A stretch of 33,429 nucleotides of DNA from Actinomycetota bacterium (GCA_005787345.1 SYBH01000057.1:1-33429); one strand, 5' to 3'. Positions 14,805-23,466 are shown, numbered from the stretch's first letter. Made by a program: numbers and translations. The notes: generated by a model not told the origin, from the sequence alone.

Positions 14805-14824
14805 GGCGGCACCATTCGTTTTCG
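14805..14824. repeat. Right flanking direct repeat of the toxin islet
   Basis: GGCGGCACCATT (14805-14816), one base, then GTTTTCG (14818-14824), matching the blocks at 12643-12665. It begins 11 bases after the DUF4417 stop and leads into the EthD gene promoter region. Confidence 0.6.
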
Positions 14825-14861
14825 TGCTACAACTCTTCGACCATCACAGAGGGGGAATCCG

Positions 14862-15146
14862 ATGATCCGACTGAGCGTGCTCTACCCAAAGACCGACGGC
14901 GCGTCGTTCGACCACGACTACTACCGCGACAGCCATGTACCGCTGGCGCTCAAGACATGGGGTCTCAACTCCGCCGAGATCGACAAGGGTATCGATGGCC
15001 CCTACGAAGCTGCCGTGCACTTCACCTTCGACTCAATGGACGCGTTCGGCGCCGCTCTCGGTGCACCGGGCACCGCCGATGTGCAGGCCGATGTCGTGAA
15101 CTACACGACCATCGTTCCGACCATGCAGATCAGCGAAATCGTCTGA
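14862..15146 (+). CDS. EthD family protein
   Basis: This 94-residue dimeric alpha/beta-barrel type protein opens MIRLSVLYPKTDGASFDHDYYRDSHVPLA, the EthD signature with the conserved His after Ser, and closes with VNYTTIVPTMQISEIV. EthD-like proteins occur beside oxidoreductases in ether and aromatic catabolism, where some act as accessory factors or small cyclases. The role here is open. The ATG at 14862 follows GAGGGGGA at good spacing. It converges on the LLM oxidoreductase, with a perfect 9-bp hairpin spanning the junction. TACAACT at about 14827-14833 may be part of its promoter. Confidence 0.88.
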   Translation: MIRLSVLYPKTDGASFDHDYYRDSHVPLALKTWGLNSAEIDKGIDGPYEAAVHFTFDSMDAFGAALGAPGTADVQADVVNYTTIVPTMQISEIV

Positions 15147-15170
15147 CCAAACCTGGCATTACAGGTTTGG
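15147..15170. terminator. Hairpin at the convergent EthD / LLM gene junction
   Basis: CCAAACCTG (15147-15155) and CAGGTTTGG (15162-15170) are perfect inverted repeats with a 6-base loop that contains the stop codon of the LLM gene. It starts right after the EthD stop. There is no T-run on either strand, so bidirectional termination is plausible but not assured. Confidence 0.45.
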
Positions 15171-16139
15171 AATCACTTGGGTCTCGATCAATTTGAGACT
15201 CTTCCATGCGAACTCCGGCGGAAGACCACCGACCAATGGATGCAGCATGCAAAAGGCAAACGGGCCCTTTTCGGTTAACTCCGCAACGAGTTCTTCCGGA
15301 GTGACCACGCGGTATTGACCCGTTGCGCGCAATGCGTCGGAATCATTTACGCGCACAAACCCGGTTGCCCCCTCGATACCTGCGCTCGCAGCCCAATCGC
15401 CATACGCGTTGACCTCGTGCATTGCATATGGAGCAAGCTCGTCCCAACCTTGATCGACATCGGTCGCGACATGAATGACGGAAGTGTCGCCGCCCATGTA
15501 CGGACCGGGATCGGGTTTGCCCAACTTTGCGCATTCATCAACATAGAACTCCCAAATATCGGGGGTCGACGGAATGAAACCATCGCCAATGCGCGCCGCG
15601 CGACGAGCCGCTGCTTCCACTGAACCACCCAGTGAAATCGGGGGGCCACCCACCTGAGCGGGCGTTGGCAATACCTGCACGGTGCGACCGCGAAACTCGA
15701 ATGGTTCACCTGTCCATGCCTGCTTCAGCGTCGCAACAGTTTCAGTTGTGCGCGCTGCTCGCTTTGAAAGCGGCACATCAAACATTTCGAACTCTGAACC
15801 CACATACCCATTGGTGAGTGTGAGATCGAGTCGACCACCGCTGATGAGATCGACGACGGCCACGTCTTCGGCCAGGCGAAGTGGATCATGGAACGAACTG
15901 ACCATGGCCGAAATACCGATGCGGATATTCGATGAACGAGCAGCCATCGCGGCGGCAAGTGGGAGCGGCGAAGGGAGGTATCCGTCAGGTGATCCGTGAT
16001 GTTCGGAAAGGATTGCTGTCACGAAACCCAGGGAATCGGCCCACTCCACCATGTCGATCGACGCGCCATAGCGATCGGCACGAGTTCCGGGTGCCGACGC
16101 CGGCATGCGCATATCGAACCGGATTCCAAAAAACGCCAT
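15159..16139 (-). CDS. LLM-class flavin-dependent oxidoreductase
   Basis: This 326-residue protein has the bacterial luciferase-like TIM barrel fold. Markers are MAFFGIRFDMRMPA at the N-terminus, WADSLGFVTAILSEHHGSPDG, IRIGISAMVSSFHDPLRLAEDVAVVDLISGGRLDLTLTNGY and PISLGGSVEAAARRAARIGDGF. It would use FMNH2 or, as often in actinobacteria, reduced F420; the cofactor cannot be settled by eye. The ATG at 16139 follows TTGGGGGC at 6 nt. The frame runs open to 16313, but the extra 58 residues look non-coding and lie in the region expected to hold the promoter. It is monocistronic, and convergent with the EthD gene. Confidence 0.9.
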   Translation of the reverse strand: MAFFGIRFDMRMPASAPGTRADRYGASIDMVEWADSLGFVTAILSEHHGSPDGYLPSPLPLAAAMAARSSNIRIGISAMVSSFHDPLRLAEDVAVVDLISGGRLDLTLTNGYVGSEFEMFDVPLSKRAARTTETVATLKQAWTGEPFEFRGRTVQVLPTPAQVGGPPISLGGSVEAAARRAARIGDGFIPSTPDIWEFYVDECAKLGKPDPGPYMGGDTSVIHVATDVDQGWDELAPYAMHEVNAYGDWAASAGIEGATGFVRVNDSDALRATGQYRVVTPEELVAELTEKGPFAFCMLHPLVGGLPPEFAWKSLKLIETQVIPNL

Positions 16140-16370
16140 CGGTGCCCCCAAGAAGTATTTGACGTCACGATGGTAGGACGTGACCGTCGCGGCTGCGCCG
16201 CCCTCATGACGACCGGCACTCCCCTCCTGCGACTCCACCACCGAGGCCGGCTGAACCGCATGCAACTTCCCGAACATCGCCCTACCCTTCGCTGTCCCGA
16301 CATCGGGCAGCACCTGCCATAGAATCCTTAATCGTCCTTTCGTTTATTCGACCCTCAGCCGGCGGTAGTT

Positions 16371-17762
16371 ATGTCTTCAACAACTCCTCCCGGCTCCGAC
16401 TCCGAAAGCGCGGAAACACCCGACTCAGCGAGTTCTGGTGCCCTTGATCCGCTCAGCGCGCTCTTGCGAGAAGTAGAGGGCAACCCAGCAACTACCACTG
16501 GCGCAGACTCCCCCGATTCGGACATTCTGCTTTCTCCCAGCCAATCAAAGGGTAAGCGCCGCAAGAAAGTTCGCAAACCCAAGCCGCGTTGGTTGAAGGT
16601 CGCTGCGCTTGTTGTCGCAGTTCTTCTCGTTCTTCCAACGGTCTCGTTCGTCAACGCGATGGTCACCACACAAAACCTTTCGTTCGCTGAACGCGGTGCT
16701 GAGTGGATGCGTGACAATCACCTCGGAGGCGTACTCAACACTGTCGAAAGTTGGTGGCTTCGTAACAACAAGCCGAAAGAAGGCGGCGAACCTGATCGCG
16801 CCATTGAGGTACCCGTCTCTGGTGATGTTGGTCCCACAACGACGGTCAAGGTCGTTGCACCGCACCTTCCCGCTCCGACCAATGTTCAAGTCCCCGAAGG
16901 TGTCACCCCCGTCGCTAATGAAGGTGTGTGGCAACCCGTCGGACCGCTGGTTGGCGGCGCGCAGACGATGTACACAACCCAGGTTCGCCCCGACTCCGTC
17001 CACACATCAATCCTCGATGGACTCGTTTGGATCGATCCGAAACTTGCGTCCTTTGAGGTATTCCCCGGGTCGGAGGAACCTGGCGGAAAGTGGGCGAAGC
17101 CCCCTCAGGTTCCGATGGATCGACGCACCTCGCTCATTGCTGCATTCAACGGCGGTTTCCGCATGGACGATGCCAAAGGCGGCTTCTACATGGACGGCGT
17201 TATGCAACGTCCACTTCGTGATGGTGCTGCGTCGTTCATTACCTACAGAGACGGATCGGCCACGGTCGGTCTATGGGGTCGCGATGCTGTGATGACCCCC
17301 GAGGTCACTGCTGTTCGCCAAAACCTCGATCTCATTATTGACAATGGTGGTGGCCCGCCCAATCCCGGCGGAGTGCCCGCCGCAACTGCGGCGCCAGGTG
17401 CATTGGTACCTGGGCTCGTTGACAACGTTGATGGGAAATGGGGCGCGACGTTCGGTAACAAGGTCTACGCGTGGCGTTCGGCCGTCGGCGTCACCGCGAC
17501 CGGAGCGATTGTCTACGGCTATGGCGACGGACTCTCCTCGCTCTCACTTGCCAACCTGATGTTGCGAGCCGGATGTGTTCGAGCAATGCAGTTGGATATC
17601 AACACCGTGTGGACCACGTTTAACTTCTACAGCGCCACTCGCTACCTTGATCCGCCATCAGTCCAAGGAACGAAGTTGCTCCCCGAATCATTCAAGAGCG
17701 CGAACAGGTACCTTTCGCCAGATGCACGAGACTTTGTGGCCATCTTCGCCCGCACCCTCTAA
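16371..17762 (+). CDS. Membrane-anchored phosphodiester glycosidase family protein (NAGPA / DUF2233)
   Basis: This 463-residue protein has an acidic Ser/Pro-rich cytosolic N-terminus, a basic stretch (GKRRKKVRKPKPR), one transmembrane helix at about residues 74-95 and a large extracellular domain. The domain carries NAGPA-type motifs: LIAAFNGGFRMDDAKGGFY (about 256-274), LDLIIDNGGG, WRSAVGVTATGAIVYGYGDG and RAGCVRAMQLDINT. Relatives of this domain cleave sugar-1-phosphodiester bonds, so a cell-envelope polysaccharide or teichoic-type substrate is likely. It is followed after 18 bases by the GT2 fusion gene, hence probably one operon for surface glycan handling. A weak GGCGG lies before the ATG. 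Confidence 0.87.
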   Translation: MSSTTPPGSDSESAETPDSASSGALDPLSALLREVEGNPATTTGADSPDSDILLSPSQSKGKRRKKVRKPKPRWLKVAALVVAVLLVLPTVSFVNAMVTTQNLSFAERGAEWMRDNHLGGVLNTVESWWLRNNKPKEGGEPDRAIEVPVSGDVGPTTTVKVVAPHLPAPTNVQVPEGVTPVANEGVWQPVGPLVGGAQTMYTTQVRPDSVHTSILDGLVWIDPKLASFEVFPGSEEPGGKWAKPPQVPMDRRTSLIAAFNGGFRMDDAKGGFYMDGVMQRPLRDGAASFITYRDGSATVGLWGRDAVMTPEVTAVRQNLDLIIDNGGGPPNPGGVPAATAAPGALVPGLVDNVDGKWGATFGNKVYAWRSAVGVTATGAIVYGYGDGLSSLSLANLMLRAGCVRAMQLDINTVWTTFNFYSATRYLDPPSVQGTKLLPESFKSANRYLSPDARDFVAIFARTL

Positions 17763-17780
17763 CCCGCAGTGCCACGTTCG

Positions 17781-19841
17781 ATGACGCAACCGGAAATCAC
17801 TCTTGTGATGATCGTCCGGAACGAATCGAAGGTCATAGAACGCTGCCTCGAATCGGTTCGACCACTTCTCTCGGGCTGGGTCATTGTTGACACCGGTTCA
17901 ACCGACGACACCGTTGAAAAGGTTCAACGTTCTCTTTCCGACATCCCGGGAGAACTGCACCGTCGCAATTGGGTGGACTTTGGACACAACCGCAACGAGG
18001 CCCTCGAACTCGCTCGGGGGCACGGAACGCACCTGCTCTTGATCGACGCCGATATGACTATTCGTATTGAGAGCCCTCTTCCACAACTCACTGCCGACGC
18101 GTATGAACTCCAGCATGATGCCGATCCCACCTACTGGATTCCGCGTCTTCTGCGCTCTGACTACGAGTGGTTTTTTGTTGGCCGAACGCACGAGTTCCTC
18201 AACTGCAAACAAACATTCAGTCGGGAACGTTTGCCCCAACTGGTGATCAAGGATCACGCTGACGGTGGATCTCGATCCGACAAATTTGAACGCGATAAAG
18301 CGTTGCTTGAGCAATCAATCGAAGAAAATCCAAGCGACCGGCGCTCGTGGTTTTACCTCGCGCTGACACTGCGTGACCTTGGCGAAACCGACGCCGCCAT
18401 TGCCGCCTTCCAACAGCGGATTGCGCTTGGAGGATGGGATCAGGAGGTCTTCTACTCCCTCTACCAAATCGGCCTTCTTCTTCGAACCCAAGACCAGCAC
18501 GCCGCGATCATTCAACTGCTCACTGCGTGGAACTTTCGTCCAACGCGCGCTGAACCTCTACTCGAGCTCGCCCGGATGCACCGACAACTCGGTCAGTACG
18601 CGCTTTGTGAGTTGTACGCGTCGACCGGCCTCGCACTGCCACCCTCAACAGACTCGGCGTTTGTTCACCCAGAAGCCCATGACTGGGCTCTCAAGTTTGA
18701 ACTCGCCATCGCGTGGTTTCATCTTGGGCGCGTTGAGGAAGCTCTCGGCCTCAACGACGAACTTCTCCTTGATGGAGTGCCCCGCGAAATGGTGCCTTGG
18801 GTTCAGCACAATCGGGCGTGGTGTCTGGATTCACTCGGTCGACCCGACCCCGAGACACTCGCTCGCCTACCCATCCAGTCCGATATTCCTGCGCTCGCCA
18901 CACTCATTGACGACGTTGCCTACACGCCGCTTGTAATCGATCACGCCCCGGGCTGGTCACTTTTCAACCCTTCCGTGACAAACGATCCGCAGGGGGGGCT
19001 CGTCGTCAATATACGCAGTTCCAATTACGTGATCGCTGACGACGGTTCGTACACCTTCCAAGGGACTGACGCTGACGGGATTATTCGCACCGTGAATTTC
19101 CTAGCTCGTCTCGACAAGAACTTTGCGACCTCCCTCGTTAGTCGGCTCCCTTCGCAACCCACGGGCCCAAGCCCGCGTCTCTCTCGAGTTCTTGGCTGTG
19201 AAGACGTCCGGCTTCTTGCTATCGGAAACTCTTGGAAAGCGCTGGCCACCGTCCGCGATCGAAATCACTACGAGCGTTGCGATATCGCGGTGCTCTCGCT
19301 TCCTTCTCTCGATGCGGCTGAGGAAACCACGCTTGCCGTGATTCCTGGGCCTGATCCAGCACGGCACGAGAAGAATTGGATGCCGTTCGTCGTCGACGGC
19401 GAACTTCACATCCTGTATCTGTGTTCTCCGACCGTTGTTGGTCATCTCAATGCCGATTCTGAACTTGTTATTGATTCATCAACAAGTGGACCACCTGCCG
19501 CCACTCACTTCCGCGGCGGCTCGCAAGGTGTTCCATTCAACGACGGCTATCTCTTTCTCGTTCATGAAGTCACACGATTCGGAACGCGCCGCGTCTACGC
19601 ACACCGGTTCATTTATTTGACGAGTTCAATTACGAAAAGTGGCAACCGTCGATGGGACATCACGTCAATGTCATGTCCGTTCTACTTCCGGGAACAGGGC
19701 ATTGAATTCGCTGCTGGTCTCGCAACCAACGGCGATGACATTGTCGCCTCATTTGGTGTGCGCGATGCAGAGGCCTGGCTGATTCGAATGTCAGCCGACC
19801 AAGTTGCCAAGCAACTGGTCCCGCTTTTCCGAGTTCCTTAG
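17781..19841 (+). CDS. GT2 glycosyltransferase fused to TPR repeats and a C-terminal beta-propeller-like domain
   Basis: Residues 1 to about 190 are a GT-A glycosyltransferase family 2 domain with TLVMIVRNESKVIERCLES, VIVDTGSTDDT and the metal-binding DAD of LLLIDADM. Residues about 190-350 are helical TPR-like repeats (SWFYLALTLRDLGETDAAIAAF and similar). Residues about 370-686 are beta-rich, with LFNPSVT, GCEDVRLL, KNWMPF, FRGGSQGVPF and HEVTRFGTRRVYAHRF, reminiscent of the five-bladed GH43/GH130-type propeller. A soluble cytosolic sugar transferase with a glycan-binding or phosphorylase-like module is the likely reading, but the third domain's activity is inferred. A GTG at 17769 is an alternative start; neither start has a ribosome-binding site. 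Confidence 0.85.
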   Translation: MTQPEITLVMIVRNESKVIERCLESVRPLLSGWVIVDTGSTDDTVEKVQRSLSDIPGELHRRNWVDFGHNRNEALELARGHGTHLLLIDADMTIRIESPLPQLTADAYELQHDADPTYWIPRLLRSDYEWFFVGRTHEFLNCKQTFSRERLPQLVIKDHADGGSRSDKFERDKALLEQSIEENPSDRRSWFYLALTLRDLGETDAAIAAFQQRIALGGWDQEVFYSLYQIGLLLRTQDQHAAIIQLLTAWNFRPTRAEPLLELARMHRQLGQYALCELYASTGLALPPSTDSAFVHPEAHDWALKFELAIAWFHLGRVEEALGLNDELLLDGVPREMVPWVQHNRAWCLDSLGRPDPETLARLPIQSDIPALATLIDDVAYTPLVIDHAPGWSLFNPSVTNDPQGGLVVNIRSSNYVIADDGSYTFQGTDADGIIRTVNFLARLDKNFATSLVSRLPSQPTGPSPRLSRVLGCEDVRLLAIGNSWKALATVRDRNHYERCDIAVLSLPSLDAAEETTLAVIPGPDPARHEKNWMPFVVDGELHILYLCSPTVVGHLNADSELVIDSSTSGPPAATHFRGGSQGVPFNDGYLFLVHEVTRFGTRRVYAHRFIYLTSSITKSGNRRWDITSMSCPFYFREQGIEFAAGLATNGDDIVASFGVRDAEAWLIRMSADQVAKQLVPLFRVP

Positions 19842-19844
19842 GAA

Positions 19845-19864
19845 GCCACCGAGCGAGCGGTGGC
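19845..19864. terminator. Hairpin between convergent GT2 fusion and purU genes
   Basis: GCCACCG (19845-19851) pairs perfectly with CGGTGGC (19858-19864) over a 6-base loop, three bases after the GT2-fusion stop. It lacks a clear T-run, but its position between convergent genes fits a shared, weak terminator. Confidence 0.45.
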
Positions 19865-19893
19865 ATCCAATTCAACGTGGGTCGAAACGTGGT

Positions 19894-20751
19894 TCACGCA
19901 AAGACGCACGTGCGGTTGTCCCACACAAGTACTCGATGCTCAAGGTGCAATCGAACCGCATTCGCGAGGGTCGTGCGTTCCACGTCGCGACCTTTACGCA
20001 CAAGATCTTCGACTTCGTCGCGATGACTCACAGGCGTAATGCCTTGGGCAATGATCGGGCCTGCATCAAGTTCGGCAGTGACGTAATGCGCCGTCGCTCC
20101 AATGAGCTTGACGCCGCGCTGATGCGCACGGTGATACGGCTTCGCTCCGGCAAAAGCCGGAAGGAACGAATGATGGATGTTGATCATCCGTCCGTTCCAA
20201 TGACGCGTGATCACTTCAGGGAGAATCCGCATGTAGCGGGCCAGCACCACAAGATCGGGTTCGAGTTCGTCGAGCACTGCAGCAAACGCAGCCTCTTGCG
20301 CTGCGCGTGAATCTCCAGCGAGGCCGCCATCGATCAAACGGAAAGGGACGCCATGCTGAGCGGCGAGTTCGCCAGCGGCTGGTTTGTCGGAAACGATCGC
20401 AACAATATTGATATCGAGTTCACCGAGAGAGGCACGAGTGAGAAGGTCAGCCGCGCAGTACAACTCCGCCGAACACGCAATCACTACTCGGTCTCGGTTT
20501 CCCGGTCGATGCAAGGTGTGTTGCATCGAAAAGCGCTCAATGAGTTGGGCCAATCCGAAATCAAAAGCTGCCCAATCCACCGTCCCATCGATTTCAATGC
20601 GCTGAAGAAAGACCGCAGAATCGCGATCGGTGTGCTGATCAGCGTTCATGATGTTTCCACCCACATCAGCAATGAGATTGGCAACTGCAGCCACGATGCC
20701 CGGTTGATCAGGACATTGCAGCGTGAGGATGGAATGAGTATCAGTTGTCAT
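19894..20751 (-). CDS. purU: Formyltetrahydrofolate deformylase
   Basis: Hydrolyses 10-formyl-THF to formate and THF, balancing the one-carbon pool and feeding formate to PurT. This 285-residue protein has an N-terminal ACT domain (ILTLQCPDQPGIVAAVANLIADVGGNIMNADQHTD) and a C-terminal formyltransferase-fold domain with VLARYMRILP, the catalytic NIHHSFLPAFAGAKPYHRAH segment and TAHYVTAELDAGPIIAQ carrying the conserved Asp. The usual linker Lys-His-Cys motif is altered (CSAELYCAADLL). The length is normal. It starts seven bases after the stop of the small membrane-protein gene, so the two are probably co-transcribed. On the other side it converges on the GT2 fusion gene. Confidence 0.95.
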   Translation of the reverse strand: MTTDTHSILTLQCPDQPGIVAAVANLIADVGGNIMNADQHTDRDSAVFLQRIEIDGTVDWAAFDFGLAQLIERFSMQHTLHRPGNRDRVVIACSAELYCAADLLTRASLGELDINIVAIVSDKPAAGELAAQHGVPFRLIDGGLAGDSRAAQEAAFAAVLDELEPDLVVLARYMRILPEVITRHWNGRMINIHHSFLPAFAGAKPYHRAHQRGVKLIGATAHYVTAELDAGPIIAQGITPVSHRDEVEDLVRKGRDVERTTLANAVRLHLEHRVLVWDNRTCVFA

Positions 20752-20757
20752 GAGATC

Positions 20758-20961
20758 TCAACTCACCAGCGATGCGATTCCCCAGATTGCAGCGATTGAT
20801 CCAACAGCAATCATCACAACGCTTCGGGCCATAGGGGGGCGATCAAGATCGCCACTTTCGTGTTCCTTCGGAGGGCGAACGAGAGCAAGGACGGTTCCGA
20901 TCGCGAGTGCACCACCGATGGCCAAGACCATCCAAGGCAAAATATCCTCACCGAGAAACAT
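20758..20961 (-). CDS. Small two-helix membrane protein of unknown function
   Basis: This 67-residue protein begins MFLGEDILPWMVLAIGGALA and has two hydrophobic helices (about residues 8-26 and 47-65) joined by a charged loop (RPPKEHESGDLDRPPMARS). The ATG at 20961 has a strong GGAGG at the right distance. The frame extends upstream to 21090, but that part is arginine-rich and lacks a ribosome-binding site, so it is excluded. It lies directly upstream of purU. No family is recognised. Confidence 0.75.
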   Translation of the reverse strand: MFLGEDILPWMVLAIGGALAIGTVLALVRPPKEHESGDLDRPPMARSVVMIAVGSIAAIWGIASLVS

Positions 20962-21043
20962 GTCATTCCTCCAACAGCCCGGACGCTCCGAGTGACGCAA
21001 TCGTAGGTGTCCACCACCACAACACCGAAGTCCGTAGGAATTT

Positions 21044-21925
21044 TCAGTCCACCAACGTCTGAACGAACTGATCCGCCGCCGGATTCGCACTGCGGGCAGA
21101 AGGCCTTACGAGCACGAGATGACGTTCGGCAACCACGACCTTTTCGTCTCCGTCCTCTTGACCGGATTGGGAGTCGGGTAAGACTGACCATCCCATTCCA
21201 AGTCGCGTCATCTCGCGCAGCACATCGGGCTGATGGGATTCGGCGACAACATCAACGACCGCGCCGCGCGTGACAAGTGCGCGCTCAATGAGTTGGCGAG
21301 TTCTCGATCCCCGCGGAAATAACACCCACGGTCCCCATGTGCTTGGTGCACCGATGTCTTGCCCAGCAGGTGCAACGACAACAAGCGATTCGGTCACTAC
21401 CGGGGTCACATCGAGTCCATCCACATGTTCGGGATCAACGATCACCGCGAGATCAAGATCCCCGCGACGAACCTGGTCGAGCAATTCACCCGAAGGAGCG
21501 ACAACGAGTCGGAGATCCACTTCCGGATGCTGCGCACGAAATGAGGTCATCTCGTCATGCAAGTGATGGACCGCCGCGGCGTCAATCATTCCAACCCGCA
21601 CACGACCGACTCCACCGTCTTGAGCAGCACCTACCCACCGGCCCAGATCACGCGTGTCGGCAACCACGCGCTGGGCATAGGCAAGGACCTCGTTCGTCTC
21701 TTCTCGCAAAAGCTGACGCCTTCCCTGTCGTTCGAACAGCGAAAGTCCAAGACGCCGTTCAAGTTCCGCGAGTCCCTGCGACAACGCCGAGGTCGTTACA
21801 CCGAGCGATGACGCGGCGTCGGAGAACGTTTCGTGATCGGCCACGGCAACGAGGTAGGCCAATTGCTGCACGGTGAGATTGAGCAATGGGCCCTCGACGG
21901 GAGAACGACGGTCTGAGGTCGGCAT
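21044..21925 (-). CDS. LysR-family transcriptional regulator
   Basis: This 293-residue regulator has an N-terminal winged helix-turn-helix (LTVQQLAYLVAVADHETFSDAASSLGVTTSALSQGLAELERRLGLSLFER) and a periplasmic-binding-protein-like effector domain (RVRVGMIDAAAVHHLHDEM, then GDLDLAVIVDPEHV). It is divergent from ino1 with 71 bases between the starts, the standard layout when a LysR protein controls its neighbour and itself. Inducer and targets are unknown. A TAGGGT box six bases before its ATG suggests a leaderless mRNA. The 3' end stops 82 bases before the small membrane-protein gene start, so it may form an operon with that gene and purU. Confidence 0.93.
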   Translation of the reverse strand: MPTSDRRSPVEGPLLNLTVQQLAYLVAVADHETFSDAASSLGVTTSALSQGLAELERRLGLSLFERQGRRQLLREETNEVLAYAQRVVADTRDLGRWVGAAQDGGVGRVRVGMIDAAAVHHLHDEMTSFRAQHPEVDLRLVVAPSGELLDQVRRGDLDLAVIVDPEHVDGLDVTPVVTESLVVVAPAGQDIGAPSTWGPWVLFPRGSRTRQLIERALVTRGAVVDVVAESHQPDVLREMTRLGMGWSVLPDSQSGQEDGDEKVVVAERHLVLVRPSARSANPAADQFVQTLVD

Positions 21926-21931
21926 CCCGCC

Positions 21932-21937
21932 ACCCTA
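21932..21937 (-). promoter_or_regulatory. -10 box of probable leaderless LysR-gene transcript
   Basis: On the minus strand TAGGGT ends six bases before the ATG at 21925, and no Shine-Dalgarno sequence is present. This is the same layout as the boxes before khtT, the Ddn-like gene and copCD. Confidence 0.4.
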
Positions 21938-21940
21938 CTG

Positions 21941-21989
21941 TTAAGTCTTTCTGTAATTAACTTCTCAACTGTCAAGACTCACCTATCCT
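21941..21989 (+). promoter_or_regulatory. ino1 promoter with inverted repeats (candidate LysR-protein site)
   Basis: TATCCT (21984-21989) ends seven bases before the ino1 ATG, giving a probable leaderless -10. Upstream lie an inverted repeat AGTCTT (21944-21949) / AAGACT (21974-21979) and the pair TTAA (21941-21944) / TTAA (21957-21960). These are candidate binding sites for the divergent LysR protein, by position only. Confidence 0.4.
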
Positions 21990-21996
21990 TTCGGGC

Positions 21997-23301
21997 ATGA
22001 ACACACCCGTAACCATTGCTCCTGCCACCGGCCGCCTTGGGGTTCTCACCCCCGGTATGGGCGCCGTCGCCTCCACCTTTATTGCTGGCGTTATCTCCGC
22101 CCGCAACGGCCATTCCGTCCCCGTTGGCTCTCTCAGCCAACTCGCCCACATCCGACTGGGTAAGCGTGACGAGAACCGCAATCCGCTCATCCGTGAGTTC
22201 GTGCCACTGGCCGATCTCGGTGACCTTGTGTTCGGCGGCTGGGATCCCATCAGTCCGAATGCTCTTGAAGCCGCCCGCACCGCCGGCGTACTTGAAGACC
22301 GCGACCTCGGCCCCATCTCGGCCGAACTCGAAGGCGTTGTTGCCATGGACGCCGTCTTCGATCAGCGCTGGGTAAAGCGCCTCGACGGCACCCGCATCAA
22401 GACCATCACCGACAAGATGGCCCAAGCTGAGGCCCTCATCGCCGACATCGAAAACTTCCGCACCGAAAACAACTGCGATCGTCTCGTCATGGTGTGGTGT
22501 GGTTCGACCGAGGCGTACCAAGAGGCCAGCGCCGTCCACATGACCATCGAGTCCTTTGAAGAAGGCCTGCGCAACAACGACGAGAACATCTCGCCGAGCC
22601 AGATCTACGCGTATGCCGCACTCATGTCCCATGTTCCCTTTGCGAACGGTGCACCAAACCTTTCCGTCGATCTTCCCTGCATGCGTGAACTCGCCGCTCG
22701 TGAGAATGTGCCGATCGCCGGCAAGGACTTCAAGACTGGTCAGACCTGGCTCAAGACCCTTCTTGCTCCTGGCCTCAAGGCCCGCATGCTTGGTCTCCGT
22801 GGTTGGTACTCCACCAACATTCTCGGCAACCGCGACGGCGAGGTGCTCGACGATCCGGACAACTTCAAGACCAAAGAGATGTCGAAGCTTGGCGTGATCG
22901 ACTCGGTGCTTCAACCCGAGGTCTACCCCGAGCTCTACGGCAACGTCGACCACGTCGTTCGCATTAATTACTACCCACCGCGCGGTGACAACAAAGAAGG
23001 TTGGGACAACATCGACATCTTCGGATGGATGGGTTACCCGATGCAGATCAAGGTCAACTTCTTGTGCCGCGACTCAATCCTTGCTGCGCCGATCGTTCTC
23101 GACCTCGCGCTGTTCATGGATCTCGCTGCTCGTGCTGGCCAAAGTGGCGTACAGGAATGGCTGAGCTTCTATTTCAAGGCTCCGCAGGCGGCCACGCCGA
23201 TCCCGGCCGAGCATGATCTGTTCATCCAGCAGACCAAGCTCAAGAACACATTGCGCGAATGGATGGGCGAACAGCCCGTCACCCACTCCGAAGCCGGCTG
23301 A
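21997..23301 (+). CDS. ino1: Inositol-3-phosphate synthase
   Basis: Converts glucose-6-phosphate to 1L-myo-inositol-1-phosphate using NAD+, the first step to phosphatidylinositol, mycothiol or other inositol solutes. At 434 residues it shows the NAD-binding start RLGVLTPGMGAVASTFIAGV, WDPISPNALEAA, SVDLPCMRELAARENVPIAGKDFKTGQTWLKTLLAPGLKAR (catalytic Lys region) and the lid region FGWMGYPMQIKVNF. The fold and motifs are unmistakable. It has a probable leaderless promoter at 21984 and a strong terminator at 23316, so it is monocistronic. It is divergent from a LysR regulator. Confidence 0.95.
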   Translation: MNTPVTIAPATGRLGVLTPGMGAVASTFIAGVISARNGHSVPVGSLSQLAHIRLGKRDENRNPLIREFVPLADLGDLVFGGWDPISPNALEAARTAGVLEDRDLGPISAELEGVVAMDAVFDQRWVKRLDGTRIKTITDKMAQAEALIADIENFRTENNCDRLVMVWCGSTEAYQEASAVHMTIESFEEGLRNNDENISPSQIYAYAALMSHVPFANGAPNLSVDLPCMRELAARENVPIAGKDFKTGQTWLKTLLAPGLKARMLGLRGWYSTNILGNRDGEVLDDPDNFKTKEMSKLGVIDSVLQPEVYPELYGNVDHVVRINYYPPRGDNKEGWDNIDIFGWMGYPMQIKVNFLCRDSILAAPIVLDLALFMDLAARAGQSGVQEWLSFYFKAPQAATPIPAEHDLFIQQTKLKNTLREWMGEQPVTHSEAG

Positions 23302-23315
23302 TCTCGGACTTTGCT

Positions 23316-23364
23316 AGGACCGGCGTTGGTGGATTTCCACTGGCGCCGGTCCTTCGCTCTTTTT
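23316..23364 (+). terminator. Rho-independent terminator of ino1
   Basis: AGGACCGGCG (23316-23325) pairs with CGCCGGTCCT (23344-23353). The stem continues inward with wobble and Watson-Crick pairs to a four-base ATTT loop, 17 pairs in all, followed by CTTTTT at 23359-23364. Confidence 0.85.
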
Positions 23365-23466
23365 GCGGAGACTCACTGAGACAACCGTCCCCCGTTCCCG
23401 ATAAGGTCCGAGTTCGCAAACGAATCGGCCGGTAGTCCGGCCCATCTCAACTTCCGGAGAATCAAC

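Noticed and set aside
16140-16313. N-terminal extension of the LLM oxidoreductase
   Set aside because: The 58 extra residues do not resemble the family; the internal ATG at 16139 has a strong ribosome-binding site.
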